From: Georhizobium profundi
GTDB taxonomy: Bacteria; Pseudomonadota; Alphaproteobacteria; Rhizobiales; Rhizobiaceae
Length of the DNA: 64,000 bases
Direction of reading: 5' to 3'
Assembly: GCF_003952725.1 (NCBI RefSeq)
Contig: NZ_CP032509.1
Location: 310,001-374,000 of the forward strand
This document shows, in pieces, positions 33,831 to 43,357 of this stretch; position 1 is the first letter of the stretch, and each line of letters starts with the position of its first letter. The notes beneath the pieces were generated by a model, which saw only the letters and a program-made list of their open reading frames with translations, was not told the origin of the DNA and did not search any database. A program made the translations under genes and the position numbers.

Positions 33831-35366
33831 ATGAACGAAACAGCGATCGAACTTATCGGCATCAACAAGCGCTTCGGGCTTGTGCATGCCAACAAGGACA
33901 TCAGCCTGAAGGTCCGCAAGGGCACCATTCACGGCATCATCGGCGAGAACGGCGCAGGCAAGTCGACGCTGATGTCGATCCTCTACGGCTTCTACGAGGC
34001 CGATAGCGGCGAGATTCTCGTCGACGGCACCAAGCGCAAGATCAGCAACCCGAATGAGGCGATCGCCGCCGGCATCGGCATGGTGCACCAGCACTTCATG
34101 CTGGTCGACAATTTCACGGTGCTCGAGAACATCATGCTCGGCGCCGAAGACAGCGCGATCCTGAACAAGGGCATTGCGCGGGCCCGCGCCGAACTGAAGC
34201 GGCTGGAGCGCGACTATGCGCTGGAAGTCGACCCAGACGCGGTGATCGAGGAACTGCCGGTCGGTCTGCAGCAGCGCGTGGAAATCCTGAAGGCGCTCTA
34301 TCGCGGGGCGGAAATCCTCATCCTCGACGAGCCTACCGGCGTGCTGACGCCGCCGGAAGCCGACCATCTCTTCCGCATCCTCGGCCAGCTCAAGGACCAG
34401 GGAAAGACGATCATCTTCATCACGCACAAGCTGCGCGAGATCATGGCGATCACCGACGAGGTGTCCGTCATGCGCCAGGGCGAGCTGGTCGGCACAAGGC
34501 AGACGGCAGAAACTTCGGTGGAAGAACTGGCGAGCCTGATGGTCGGCCGCCGCGTTCTGCTGCGCGTGGAAAAAGGCCCCGCCAATCCGGGCGAAGTGAA
34601 GCTTTCGGTGCGCAATCTCACGGTCAAGGATTCGCGCGGCGTGACGGTGGTCGACAATGTGTCGCTCGACGTGGGCGCCGGCGAGATTGTCGGGATCGCG
34701 GGCGTTGCCGGCAACGGCCAGTCGCAGCTGCTGGAAACGATCGCCGGCATCCGCACGGCATCCGGCGGCGAGGTCTATCTCAACGGCAAGCCGGTCGACA
34801 TCTCGGGCAAGGCGGACCCTGCGGAACTGCGCCGCCGCGGCCTTGCCCATGTGCCGGAAGACCGGCACCACATGGGCCTGATCCTGGAATTCGAGGAGGC
34901 GGAAAGCGCCATCCTCGGCTACCACGACCAGCCCGACTATCTGAACGGGGTATTCCTCAACGTCGACGCGATCCGCAAGGATGCAGAGGCGAAGATCAAG
35001 GCCTATGACATCCGCCCGGCTAATGCCCGGCTGAAGACGGCCAATTTCTCCGGCGGAAACCAGCAGAAGGTGGTGCTCGCGCGCGAAATCGAGCAGGACC
35101 CGGATGTGCTCATCATCGGCCAGCCGACCCGCGGCGTCGATGTCGGCGCCATCGAATTCATTCACAAGCGCATCATCGAGATGCGCGATGCCGGCAAGGC
35201 CGTTCTCCTCGTCTCCGTCGAGCTCGACGAAATCCGGGCGCTCTCGGACCGCATCCTCGTGATGTTCGCCGGCCGCATCGTGGGCGAGCGCGACGGCGAA
35301 GCGGGCGAAGACGATCTCGGCCTGCTGATGGCGGGCATCGAGGAAGACCGGGAGGCGGCGGAGTAG
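33831..35366 (+). CDS. Nucleoside-type ABC importer, duplicated ATPase subunit
   Basis: 511 residues with two ATPase domains in tandem, as in ribose/nucleoside (BMP-type) importers. The first has Walker A GENGAGKST, a signature region reading LPVGLQQRVEILKAL, and Walker B ILILDEPTGVLTP. The second domain has a degenerate Walker A (GVAGNGQSQ) but a proper FSGGNQQKVVLAREI signature. This asymmetry is normal for the family. The ATG at 33831 follows AAGG at 5–7 bases; an earlier in-frame start has no such site. Two permeases follow at once. The usual lipoprotein-type binding protein gene (BMP/Med family) is not beside it. Confidence 0.93.
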   Translation: MNETAIELIGINKRFGLVHANKDISLKVRKGTIHGIIGENGAGKSTLMSILYGFYEADSGEILVDGTKRKISNPNEAIAAGIGMVHQHFMLVDNFTVLENIMLGAEDSAILNKGIARARAELKRLERDYALEVDPDAVIEELPVGLQQRVEILKALYRGAEILILDEPTGVLTPPEADHLFRILGQLKDQGKTIIFITHKLREIMAITDEVSVMRQGELVGTRQTAETSVEELASLMVGRRVLLRVEKGPANPGEVKLSVRNLTVKDSRGVTVVDNVSLDVGAGEIVGIAGVAGNGQSQLLETIAGIRTASGGEVYLNGKPVDISGKADPAELRRRGLAHVPEDRHHMGLILEFEEAESAILGYHDQPDYLNGVFLNVDAIRKDAEAKIKAYDIRPANARLKTANFSGGNQQKVVLAREIEQDPDVLIIGQPTRGVDVGAIEFIHKRIIEMRDAGKAVLLVSVELDEIRALSDRILVMFAGRIVGERDGEAGEDDLGLLMAGIEEDREAAE

Positions 35367-35370
35367 TTTA

Positions 35371-36504
35371 ATGGCCACCCCATATGCAAAGCTTCCGGGA
35401 TGGGTGGAATATGTCCTCATCCCGCTCATCAATCTGATCGTCGCCTTCGCGGTCGCAGGTCTCGTCGTGCTTCTGGTCGGCGAAAGCCCGATCCGGGCGG
35501 CGACGCTCCTCGTCGATGGCGCCTTCGGCTACGGTGAAGGCATCGGCTACACGCTCTATTACGCGACGACCTTCATCTTCACCGGGCTGGCAGTCGCGGT
35601 CGCATTTCACTGCAAGCTCTTCAACATCGGCGGCGAAGGCCAGGCCTATATCGGCGGCATCGGCGTGGCGCTCGCCTGCCTGACCTTCGACACGATCCTG
35701 CCCTGGTACCTGACCTTCATCGTGGCGACGATCGGCGCGGCGCTGTTTGGTGCGGCATGGGCGTTCATTCCTGCCTATCTGCGCGCCAAGCGCGGCAGCC
35801 ACATCGTCATCACCACGATCATGTTCAACTTCATCGCGTCGAGCGTGATGATCTATCTCCTCGTCGAGGTGATGAAGCCGGCCGGCACCATGTCGCCGCA
35901 AACGCGCACCTTCGGCGAGGGCGGGCAGCTGCCGCAGCTCGACTGGCTGATGGCGATCTTCGGGCTCGATATCGGCGGCGCGCCGTTCAACGTGTCGTTT
36001 CTTCTGGCGCTCGCCGCGGCCGTCTTCGTCTGGGTGCTGATCTGGCGCACGAAGCTCGGCTATGAAATCCGCACCATGGGATTCTCGGAAAAGGCCGCGC
36101 GCTACGCCGGCATCAAGGACAGCCGGATCATCATCATCGCCATGCTGATCTCCGGCGCGCTTGCCGGCATGATGGCGCTGAACCCGATCATGGGCGAGCA
36201 GGGCCGCATGCAGCTCGATTTCGTCGCGGGCGCCGGCTTCGTCGGCATCGCGGTGGCGCTGATGGGCCGTTCGCACCCGGCCGGCATCATCCCGGCGGCG
36301 ATCCTCTTCGGCATGCTCTACCAGGGCGGCGCCGAGATCTCGTTCGAAATGCCGGAAATCTCGCGCGACATGATCGTCATCATCCAGGGCCTCGTGATCC
36401 TCTTCGCCGGCGCATTGGAAAACACCTTCCGGCCGGCCATTTCGCGCTTCTTCGGCGCCAGGGCGGCCAAGACGAAGCCTGTAAGCGTGGGGAGTGCCGG
36501 CTGA
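35371..36504 (+). CDS. Nucleoside ABC importer, permease subunit 1
   Basis: 377 residues with eight to ten hydrophobic segments of the BPD_transp_2 family (as in ribose and BMP/nucleoside permeases). FNIGGEGQAYIGGIGVALA in the first third is the characteristic block, and RTMGFSEKAARYAGIKDSRI the cytoplasmic coupling region. It starts 4 bases after the ATPase stop and its end shares a base with the next permease start, so the three transporter genes form one unit. Together they should import nucleosides from the periplasm. Confidence 0.93.
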   Translation: MATPYAKLPGWVEYVLIPLINLIVAFAVAGLVVLLVGESPIRAATLLVDGAFGYGEGIGYTLYYATTFIFTGLAVAVAFHCKLFNIGGEGQAYIGGIGVALACLTFDTILPWYLTFIVATIGAALFGAAWAFIPAYLRAKRGSHIVITTIMFNFIASSVMIYLLVEVMKPAGTMSPQTRTFGEGGQLPQLDWLMAIFGLDIGGAPFNVSFLLALAAAVFVWVLIWRTKLGYEIRTMGFSEKAARYAGIKDSRIIIIAMLISGALAGMMALNPIMGEQGRMQLDFVAGAGFVGIAVALMGRSHPAGIIPAAILFGMLYQGGAEISFEMPEISRDMIVIIQGLVILFAGALENTFRPAISRFFGARAAKTKPVSVGSAG

Positions 36505-37466
36505 TGGATATTGTCGTTCTCACCATCGAATCCACCATCCGGCTGTCGGTGCCGCTGCTGCTTGCGGCGCTCGCCGGCCTGTTTTCGGAACGGTCGGGCA
36601 TTTTCGACATCGGGCTTGAAGGCAAGATGCTCGGCGCGGCCTTTGCGGGCGGCGCCGCGGCGGCGGTTTTCTCCTCCGCACTGATGGGGCTTTTGGCGGC
36701 GCTCGTCGTTTCAGTCGCGCTGTCGCTCGTGCACGGCTACGCCTCGATCACGCAGCGCGGCAACCAGATCGTTTCGGGTGTCGCCATCAACTTCATCGCC
36801 ATGGGCACGACGGTTATCCTCGGTCAGGCGTGGTTCGCGCAGGGCGGCCGCACGCCGGCGCTTTCGGGCGATGCACGCTTCACCACGATCGACCTGCCGT
36901 TTGCCGAAGCGCTTGCCGACGTGCCTGTGATCGGCACGATCTATTCCGACATCCTGTCGGGGCATTTCTGGCTGACCTATTTCGCCTTTGCCATGGTGCC
37001 GTTTGCCTGGTGGGTGCTCTACCGCACGCGCTTCGGCTTGCGGCTCCGGGCCGTCGGCGAAAACCCGGGCGCGGTCGACACGGCGGGCATCTCGGTGACC
37101 TGGCTGCGCTACCGGGCCGTGATCTGCTGCGGCATTCTCTGCGGCTTTGCTGGTGCCTATCTCTCCATGGCGCTGACGGCCGGCTTCGTGAAGAACATGA
37201 CGGCCGGCAAGGGCTATATCGCGCTCGCCGCCCTGATCTTCGCCAAGTGGCGGCCAGTGCCGATCATGTATGCCTGCCTGCTCTTCGGCTTCCTCGACGC
37301 CATGGGCATCCGCATGCAGGGCCAGCCGCTGCCGATTATCGGACCGGTGCCGGTGCAGTTCATCCAGGCCCTGCCCTACATCTTGACGGTGATCCTGCTT
37401 GCGGGCTTCATCGGCAAGGCCGAGCCGCCGAAGGCCGGCGGCGTCCCTTACGTGAAAGAAAGATAG
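36504..37466 (+). CDS. Nucleoside ABC importer, permease subunit 2
   Basis: 320 residues, the second permease of the same BPD_transp_2 family. The pattern SERSGIFDIGLEGKMLGAAFAG parallels FNIGGEGQ in the first permease, and RAVGENPGAVDTAGI is its coupling region. The overlap with the previous gene and a 4-base gap to cdd indicate coordinated translation. A heterodimer of these two permeases with the duplicated ATPase is expected. Confidence 0.93.
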   Translation: MDIVVLTIESTIRLSVPLLLAALAGLFSERSGIFDIGLEGKMLGAAFAGGAAAAVFSSALMGLLAALVVSVALSLVHGYASITQRGNQIVSGVAINFIAMGTTVILGQAWFAQGGRTPALSGDARFTTIDLPFAEALADVPVIGTIYSDILSGHFWLTYFAFAMVPFAWWVLYRTRFGLRLRAVGENPGAVDTAGISVTWLRYRAVICCGILCGFAGAYLSMALTAGFVKNMTAGKGYIALAALIFAKWRPVPIMYACLLFGFLDAMGIRMQGQPLPIIGPVPVQFIQALPYILTVILLAGFIGKAEPPKAGGVPYVKER

Positions 37467-37470
37467 ACCG

Positions 37471-37863
37471 ATGGCTGAGGATCTGTTCCTGGCGGCCCGC
37501 GATGCCATGGCGCGGGCGCATGCTCCCTATTCGAAGTTTCCCGTCGGCGCAGCGATCCGCGCTACGGACGGCAAGATCTACGCCGGGGCGAACATCGAGG
37601 TGATCTCGTATCCCGAGGGCTGGTGCGCCGAAACGACGGCGATCGGCCACATGGTGATGGCCGGTGCCGGCAAGATCGCCGAGGTCGCCGTGATTGCGGA
37701 AAAGATGGCCAAGTGCACGCCCTGTGGCGGCTGCCGCCAGCGGCTTGCGGAATTCGGCACGCCGGCGACGAAGGTCTATCTCTGCGACGATACCGGCGTG
37801 GTGGAGACGGTGACGCTCGCCGATCTTCTGCCGATGGCGTTCGAGACCGAGGTCCTGAAGTGA
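37471..37863 (+). CDS. cdd: Cytidine deaminase
   Basis: 130 residues, the tetrameric short type. It deaminates cytidine and deoxycytidine to uridine forms. The zinc site is CAE in GWCAETTA (the Glu is the proton carrier) with PCGGCRQ supplying two further Cys. SKFPVGAAI and GANIEVISYPEG form the substrate pocket. It lies between the nucleoside importer and the nucleoside phosphorylase, exactly what a nucleoside salvage operon needs; the next gene overlaps its stop. Confidence 0.96.
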   Translation: MAEDLFLAARDAMARAHAPYSKFPVGAAIRATDGKIYAGANIEVISYPEGWCAETTAIGHMVMAGAGKIAEVAVIAEKMAKCTPCGGCRQRLAEFGTPATKVYLCDDTGVVETVTLADLLPMAFETEVLK

Positions 37864-38657
37864 GATACGCGGCCGAAATCCTCAATGAGAAGCTCGGCGG
37901 ACTGAAGCCGAAGGTCGCGATCGTGCTCGGCTCTGGGCTCGGCGGCCTCGTCGATGCGCTGGAAGGCGCGGTGTCGGTGCCCTATGAGGCACTTCCCGGT
38001 TTTCCGCGCGGGGGCGTTTCGGGCCATGCCGGCCGGCTCGTCGGCGGCAAATTGTCCGGCACGCCGGTGCTCATGCTGGCTGGACGGGTCCACTATTACG
38101 AAAAGGGCGACGCCGACGCGATGCGGCCGGCGTTGGAAGCGCTGAAGGCGCTCGGCATTACGACGCTGATCCTGACCAATGCCGCCGGTTCGGTGCGCGA
38201 GGACATGCCGCCCGGCTCGGTGATGCGGATTTCCGACCACATCAATTATTCGGGCCTCAACCCGCTGATCGGCGAGGAAAGCGATGCACGCTTCGTCGGC
38301 ATGACGAGCGCCTATGACGCGGAACTCGGCGCGGCAATGCAGGCGGCGGCGGAAAGCGTCGGCGTGACGCTGCATGAGGGCGTCTACATGTGGTTTTCGG
38401 GCCCGAGCTTCGAGACGCCGGCGGAAATCCGCATGGCGCGCATCCTCGGGGCGGACGCCGTCGGCATGTCGACCGTGCCCGAAGTAATTCTCGCGCGCTT
38501 CCTTGGATTGAAGGTGGCGGCGGCGTCCGTCATCACCAATCTCGGGGCCGGCATGACCGGTGGCGAACTCAGCCACCAGGAAACCAAGGACATGGCGCCG
38601 ATCGGGGGCGAACGCCTCGGCCGGGTGCTGAGCGAACTGTTGCGGAAAGAGAACTGA
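37860..38657 (+). CDS. punA: Purine nucleoside phosphorylase
   Basis: 265 residues, trimeric PNP family (PF01048). It cleaves purine nucleosides with phosphate to base and (deoxy)ribose 1-phosphate. Conserved blocks are IVLGSGLGGLVDAL for phosphate binding, GRVHYYEKGDADAMRPAL, LTNAAGSVRED and WFSGPSFETPAEIRM. Near the end the TNLGAGMTGG segment is the purine-site strand. The start is the GTG at 37860, overlapping the cdd stop as GTGA. Preference for xanthosine or guanosine cannot be determined. Confidence 0.93.
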   Translation: MRYAAEILNEKLGGLKPKVAIVLGSGLGGLVDALEGAVSVPYEALPGFPRGGVSGHAGRLVGGKLSGTPVLMLAGRVHYYEKGDADAMRPALEALKALGITTLILTNAAGSVREDMPPGSVMRISDHINYSGLNPLIGEESDARFVGMTSAYDAELGAAMQAAAESVGVTLHEGVYMWFSGPSFETPAEIRMARILGADAVGMSTVPEVILARFLGLKVAAASVITNLGAGMTGGELSHQETKDMAPIGGERLGRVLSELLRKEN

Positions 38658-38659
38658 CC

Positions 38660-39433
38660 ATGGCCGAAGAGATGAAGACCGAGGCCGCACGGGCGCTTTC
38701 CATGCTCGATCTGACCGACCTGACAGACCACTGCACGCAGGACGCGATCGACGCGCTCTGCCGCGACGCCTTTATCGGCGACGATCATGCAGCAGCAATT
38801 TGCATCTGGCCGCGCTTCGTGGCGCAAGCGCGCGGCATTCTAGGCCCGGACAGTGCCGTGAAGATCGCGACGGTGGTGAATTTCCCGTCCGGCGACATGG
38901 CCATTTCGGATGTCGTGGCGGAAACGGTGCAGGCAATCGCGGACGGCGCTGACGAGATCGATCTCGTCATTCCCTATCGCGCGCTGCTTTCGGGCGACGA
39001 GAGATCCGTTTCGGCAATGGTGGAGGCGATCCGCGAGGTGTGTGCCGAGCCGGTGCTGCTGAAGACGATCCTCGAGACGGGCGAGCTCGTCGATCCGGCG
39101 CTCATCCGTCGTGCATCGGAACTTGCGATCGAGGCACGCGCGGACTTCATCAAGACCTCGACCGGCAAGGTGCCGGTGAACGCGACGCCGGAAGCCGCCG
39201 AGATCATGGTGAGCGCTATCAAGGCGAGCGGCCAGCCGGTTGGCTTCAAGGCGGCCGGCGGCGTGCGCACGGTTGAGGATGCTTCGCGCTACCTCGCTCA
39301 GGCGGAATGGATCATGGGTGAAGGCTGGCCGACACCCGCCACCTTTCGCTTCGGCGCATCGGGCCTTCTTGGCGACATCCGCGCCAAGCTGACGGGCGGG
39401 ACTGCCGCAGGCGGAGCGGAGGCTTCCTATTGA
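38660..39433 (+). CDS. deoC: Deoxyribose-phosphate aldolase
   Basis: 257 residues. DeoC splits 2-deoxyribose 5-phosphate into glyceraldehyde 3-phosphate and acetaldehyde by Schiff base. The Schiff-base Lys is in ADFIKTSTGK and the second active-site Lys in VGFKAAGGVRT; LDLTDLTDHCT and ADEIDLVI are other family blocks. The start is the ATG at 38660, 2 bases after the punA stop. It handles the sugar released by punA and deoA after a mutase step (deoB is not in this window). Confidence 0.96.
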   Translation: MAEEMKTEAARALSMLDLTDLTDHCTQDAIDALCRDAFIGDDHAAAICIWPRFVAQARGILGPDSAVKIATVVNFPSGDMAISDVVAETVQAIADGADEIDLVIPYRALLSGDERSVSAMVEAIREVCAEPVLLKTILETGELVDPALIRRASELAIEARADFIKTSTGKVPVNATPEAAEIMVSAIKASGQPVGFKAAGGVRTVEDASRYLAQAEWIMGEGWPTPATFRFGASGLLGDIRAKLTGGTAAGGAEASY

Positions 39434-40749
39434 GCCTCCTTCCGCAGGAATTCATCCGCCGCAAACGCGACCGCCAGACGCTGGATGAAAAGGACATCGC
39501 CGCCTTCGTTGCCGGGATCACCGACGAGACGATCACCGAGGGCCAGATTGCGGCCTTTGCAATGGCCGTCTTCTTCAACGGGCTGTCGCGCGACGAGACG
39601 GTAGCACTGACGCTTGCCATGCGCGATTCGGGCGACGTTCTGGCCTGGCCGGACATCGACCGGCCCGTCTCGGACAAACATTCCACGGGCGGCGTCGGCG
39701 ACAATGTCTCGCTGATGCTTGCGCCGATCCTGGCTGCCTGTGGCGTCGCGGTGCCAATGATTTCCGGCCGCGGGCTCGGCCACACGGGTGGCACGCTCGA
39801 CAAGATGGAATCGATCCCCGGCTATTCGGTGATGCCAGACAACGCGCTGTTCCGACGCACGGTGGACGAGGTGGGCTGCGCCATCATCGGCCAGACCGGC
39901 AGGCTCGCGCCTGCGGACAAGCGCTTCTACGGCATCCGCGACGTGACGGCGACGGTGGAATCGGTGCCGCTGATCACCGGCTCGATCCTGTCGAAGAAAC
40001 TCGCCGCCGGGCTCGGCTCGCTGGTGCTCGACGTCAAATGCGGCAACGGCGCCTTCATGGACGACCCGAAGAAGGCCGAGACGCTGGCGCGCTCGCTCGT
40101 CGATGTCGCCAATGCCGCAGGCCTTTCGACCAGTGCGCTGATCACCGCGATGGACCAGCCGCTGGCGTCCGCCGCCGGCAACGCCGTGGAAGTGCGCAAT
40201 GCCGTGGACTTTTTGACTGGCGCGCATCGCGACGCACGGCTCCTCGACGTGACGCTGGCGCTTGCCGCCGAGATGCTTCTACGCTCGGGCCGTGCTGCCT
40301 CTCACGGCGAAGCGGCAGACCTTGCCCGCGATGCGCTCGACAGCGGCGCTGCGACGGAGAAATTCCAGGCCATGGTGACGGCGCTCGGCGGGCCGGCTGA
40401 TTTCGTCGAGGCGATGGACCGGCACCTGCCGAAAGCCGCAATCGTTCGCGATATCGCAGCCCCACAGGCAGGAACGGTGCTCGGCATCGACACGCGCGGG
40501 GTAGGCCTTGCAGTCGTGACGCTCGGCGGTGGTCGCAGGCGCGCGGCCGATGCGGTCGATCACGCCGTCGGTCTCGACGAGCTCGTCGGGCTCGGCACGG
40601 TGCTTCAAGAGGGTGATGCGATCGCCCGCGTGCATGCGCGCACCGAAGATGAGGCCGCGGAGGCCGAAGCCGCCGTCATCGCCGCCTACCGGATCGGCGA
40701 GGGCGAAGCCGCGATCAACGATGCGGTGATGATGCGGATCGCCGACTGA
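39430..40749 (+). CDS. deoA: Thymidine phosphorylase
   Basis: 439 residues, the standard length. It phosphorolyses thymidine to thymine and deoxyribose 1-phosphate. The signature KHSTGGVGDNVSLMLAPILA binds phosphate; SGRGLGHTGGTLDKMESIPG is the second conserved block, and VLDVKCGNGAFM a third. Translation seems to start at TTG 39430, which overlaps the deoC stop (TTGA) — a non-canonical start likely coupled to deoC translation. Last gene of the nucleoside operon; convergent with the protease gene. Confidence 0.95.
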   Translation: MSLLPQEFIRRKRDRQTLDEKDIAAFVAGITDETITEGQIAAFAMAVFFNGLSRDETVALTLAMRDSGDVLAWPDIDRPVSDKHSTGGVGDNVSLMLAPILAACGVAVPMISGRGLGHTGGTLDKMESIPGYSVMPDNALFRRTVDEVGCAIIGQTGRLAPADKRFYGIRDVTATVESVPLITGSILSKKLAAGLGSLVLDVKCGNGAFMDDPKKAETLARSLVDVANAAGLSTSALITAMDQPLASAAGNAVEVRNAVDFLTGAHRDARLLDVTLALAAEMLLRSGRAASHGEAADLARDALDSGAATEKFQAMVTALGGPADFVEAMDRHLPKAAIVRDIAAPQAGTVLGIDTRGVGLAVVTLGGGRRRAADAVDHAVGLDELVGLGTVLQEGDAIARVHARTEDEAAEAEAAVIAAYRIGEGEAAINDAVMMRIAD

Positions 40750-40769
40750 ACGGCTGTTCGCCGTCTGAA

Positions 40770-41339
40770 CTAGTTGACCAGCAGAAGCTCGCCATCGGCG
40801 ACCTGGAAGCTTTTGAGCTTATTCAGGAAGCTCATGCCGATCAGATTGACCGAGATGTTCTGGTCCTGCAGGACGAAGGCTTCCACGTCTTCCACGCGCA
40901 GCGAGCCGACCTCGACATGGCTCAGCGTGACCTTCGCCGCCTTGGTCTCACCATTGGCCGTCTGCACACCGTAAACGAAATCGGACGGCGACAGGGCAAC
41001 GCCCAGGCGGCGTGCGGTCGACTGGTTGACCGCCACATAGGTTGCACCGGTATCGATGAGGCCTTGAAGCGGCGTGCCGTTCACGCGGAAATTGCCGGTG
41101 AAATGGCCTTTTTCATCCGCGATGAGGCGGATGCTGCGGCCGGCCGCATAGCTTGCCTGATAGGTGGGTTTGACGGCAGGCGCTGTGACGCTGTCCTGCA
41201 CGCGCGCCAGATCACCGACGGCCGATTGAGCCTCAGCCGCCTGCCGATCGGCCAGCCGCCCCTGGAACTGGGATGCATAATGGGGAATGGCGGCCACGAC
41301 GCTTGCGCCGACGACTGTCCAGACGACCAGTTTGAGCAT
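40770..41339 (-). CDS. Membrane-anchored retropepsin-like aspartic protease (TIGR02281 type)
   Basis: 189 residues. An N-terminal hydrophobic segment (LKLVVWTVVGASVVAAIP) probably anchors or exports it. After about residue 80 comes a clan AA aspartic protease domain: LIDTGATYVAVN carries the catalytic DTG, and ISVNLIGMSFLNKL the matching late strand. Such single-domain proteins act as homodimers. The family is widespread in Alphaproteobacteria and the physiological role is poorly known. It stands alone, convergent with deoA. Confidence 0.88.
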   Translation of the reverse strand: MLKLVVWTVVGASVVAAIPHYASQFQGRLADRQAAEAQSAVGDLARVQDSVTAPAVKPTYQASYAAGRSIRLIADEKGHFTGNFRVNGTPLQGLIDTGATYVAVNQSTARRLGVALSPSDFVYGVQTANGETKAAKVTLSHVEVGSLRVEDVEAFVLQDQNISVNLIGMSFLNKLKSFQVADGELLLVN

Positions 41340-41474
41340 GCTTTTCCGCCCCTGAAAATTGCTGGGGCCAGCACATCATGCCATCGATAAGAAGGCACTA
41401 ACGCAGCCGCCTCTATCGCCGACCACCTGCGATCGGAGTCAACGGAGCGTAAAGCGCGGTCGACGGATTTGACG

Positions 41475-42104
41475 CTATTTCGTGCCGTACATGCGGTCGC
41501 CGGCGTCGCCGAGGCCGGGGACGATGTAGCCTTTTTCGTTGAGGTGGCTGTCGACCGAGGCCGTATAGATCGGCACGTCGGGGTGAGCTTCCTGAAAGTT
41601 CCGGATGCCTTCGGGCGCCGCGAGCAGGCAGAGGAAGCGGATGTTGCGCGCGCCGCGCTCCTTCAGCTTGTCGATGGAGGCGATGGAGGAATTGCCGGTC
41701 GCAAGCATCGGATCGACGACGATGACGAGACGGTTGACCACGTCTTCCGGCGCCTTGAAGTAATATTCGATGGCTTCCAGTGTCTCATGGTCGCGGTAGA
41801 CGCCGATGTGGGCGACGCGGGCCGATGGCACGAGATCGAGCATGCCTTCGAGCAGGCCGTTGCCGGCGCGCAGGATCGAGGCGAAGACGAGCTTCTTGCC
41901 CTCAAGCTTCGGCGCCTGGATTTCCATCAGCGGCGTCTCGATCGTCTCCATGGTGAGTTCGAGATCGCGCGTCACCTCGTAGCAGAGCAGCGTCGAGATC
42001 TCGCGCAGCAGCCGGCGGAAGCTTGCCGTCGACGTGTCCTTTGAGCGCATGATCGTGAGTTTGTGCTGCACCAGCGGGTGATCGATGATGGTGACGCCGT
42101 CCAT
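41475..42104 (-). CDS. upp: Uracil phosphoribosyltransferase
   Basis: 209 residues. It makes UMP from uracil and PRPP, so it salvages the uracil liberated by the nucleoside operon (cdd plus a phosphorylase). The PRPP-binding loop is [18 protein letters not shown] at about residue 125–145, and [17 protein letters not shown] is the typical uracil-binding end. It is on the opposite strand from the nucleoside operon, behind the alcohol dehydrogenase gene and separated from it by a hairpin, so it probably has its own promoter. Confidence 0.96.
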   Translation of the reverse strand: MDGVTIIDHPLVQHKLTIMRSKDTSTASFRRLLREISTLLCYEVTRDLELTMETIETPLMEIQAPKLEGKKLVFASILRAGNGLLEGMLDLVPSARVAHIGVYRDHETLEAIEYYFKAPEDVVNRLVIVVDPMLATGNSSIASIDKLKERGARNIRFLCLLAAPEGIRNFQEAHPDVPIYTASVDSHLNEKGYIVPGLGDAGDRMYGTK

Positions 42105-42160
42105 GGCTTTGGCCCTTCCTTCGTGCGCGCTCGTCTGGCTGCTTTAAGACACAGAAAGGC

Positions 42161-42183
42161 GGCCGGCGACAAGGGCGCCGGCC
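42161..42183 (-). terminator. Terminator at the end of the TRAP/glutamylation operon
   Basis: Directly after the alcohol dehydrogenase stop on the minus strand, GGCCGGCG and CGCCGGCC form an 8-bp stem with a 7-base loop, followed by GCCTTTCTG. The U-run is short, so termination may be partial and some readthrough into upp is possible. Confidence 0.55.
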
Positions 42184-42190
42184 GTTTCGC

Positions 42191-43348
42191 TCACAGGCTG
42201 CCGTCGACGGCGCGGTCGAAGATCGAAAGCGCGCGCTCACGCGTCAGCTCGATCGGGTTGCCGCCGGCGGTCGGATCGACGATCGCCATGTCGGCGATCT
42301 GGTCGCGCTTGTCGGTGCCCACCTTGAAGTCGCCGAGCGTGTGCGGCACGTCGAGCGTCTTGCGCAGCTTGAGAACGGCGTCGAGGAAGGCATCGAAGGA
42401 GGCTTCCATGCCGAGGAAGGCCGCCAGTCTTGCGATCTTATCCTCGATCGCTGCGCGGTTCTCGACGAGCACATAGGGCATGAAGACGGCATTGGTCATG
42501 CCGTGATGGGTGTCGTAGAGCGCGCCGACCGGGTGGGACAGCGCGTGGATGCCGCCGAGACCCTTCTGGAACGCCGTGGCGCCCATGGCGGCCGCGCTCA
42601 TCAGATGACCGCGCGCCTCGATGTCGTTCGGGTTGGCGGCGACCTTCTCGAGATTTTCGAAGACGAGGCGCATGCCTTCGACCGCGATACCTTCGGCCAT
42701 CGGGTGGTAGCCGGGCGCGCAATAGGCTTCGAGGCAGTGCGCTAGCGCATCGAAGCCGGTGCCGATGGTGATGAAGCGCGGCATGCCGACGGTGAGCTCG
42801 GGATCGCAGATGACGATCTTCGGCATCATCAGCGGATGGAAGATGACCTTCTTGGTGTGGGTCGTCTCGTCGGTGATGACGCCGGCGCGGCCGACTTCGG
42901 AGCCGGTGCCGGCAGTGGTCGGCACGGCGATAATCGGCAGGATGCCGGCCGGATCGGCGCGGGTCCACCAGTCGCCGATGTCCTCGAAGTCCCACATGGG
43001 CCGCGTTTGGCCGGCCATGAAGGCAATGACCTTGGCCGCATCGAGGCCCGAGCCGCCGCCAAACGCGATGACGCCGTCATGGCCGCCTTCGCGCAGCACC
43101 TTGATGCCGGCTTCGACATTGGCGGCGATGGGGTTCGGCTTCACGTCGGAAAAGAGAGCGCAGGGGATGCCGGCATCTTCCAGGATCTTCAGCGTCGATT
43201 GCGTGACCGGCAGATTGGCAAGGCCCGCATCCGTCACGAGAAGCGGCTTCGATATGCCGCTCGCCTTCAGCGCGTCGGGCAATTCGGCGATGCGACCGGC
43301 GCCGAAACGGACGGCGGTGGGGTAGTTCCAGTTGGCTTTGACGGTCAT
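42191..43348 (-). CDS. Iron-containing alcohol dehydrogenase
   Basis: 385 residues, group III (Fe-ADH) family. The NAD loop is FGGGSGLDAAK, and GTGSEVGRAGVI the cofactor block. The metal ligands lie in GFDALAHCLEAY and GGIHALSHPVGALYDTHHG (Asp plus three His in the family). It oxidises or reduces a primary alcohol. Here it follows the aldehyde dehydrogenase gene by 9 bases and the glutamine-synthetase-like gene is third in line, so a probable reaction is oxidation of a gamma-glutamylated amino alcohol to the aldehyde. The substrate is inferred from context only. Confidence 0.9.
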   Translation of the reverse strand: MTVKANWNYPTAVRFGAGRIAELPDALKASGISKPLLVTDAGLANLPVTQSTLKILEDAGIPCALFSDVKPNPIAANVEAGIKVLREGGHDGVIAFGGGSGLDAAKVIAFMAGQTRPMWDFEDIGDWWTRADPAGILPIIAVPTTAGTGSEVGRAGVITDETTHTKKVIFHPLMMPKIVICDPELTVGMPRFITIGTGFDALAHCLEAYCAPGYHPMAEGIAVEGMRLVFENLEKVAANPNDIEARGHLMSAAAMGATAFQKGLGGIHALSHPVGALYDTHHGMTNAVFMPYVLVENRAAIEDKIARLAAFLGMEASFDAFLDAVLKLRKTLDVPHTLGDFKVGTDKRDQIADMAIVDPTAGGNPIELTRERALSIFDRAVDGSL

Positions 43349-43357
43349 GTCTTGAAC

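Noticed and set aside
33549..35432. 627-codon minus-strand frame opposite the nucleoside ATPase gene
   Set aside because: Antisense shadow; the plus strand has all ABC ATPase motifs in frame.
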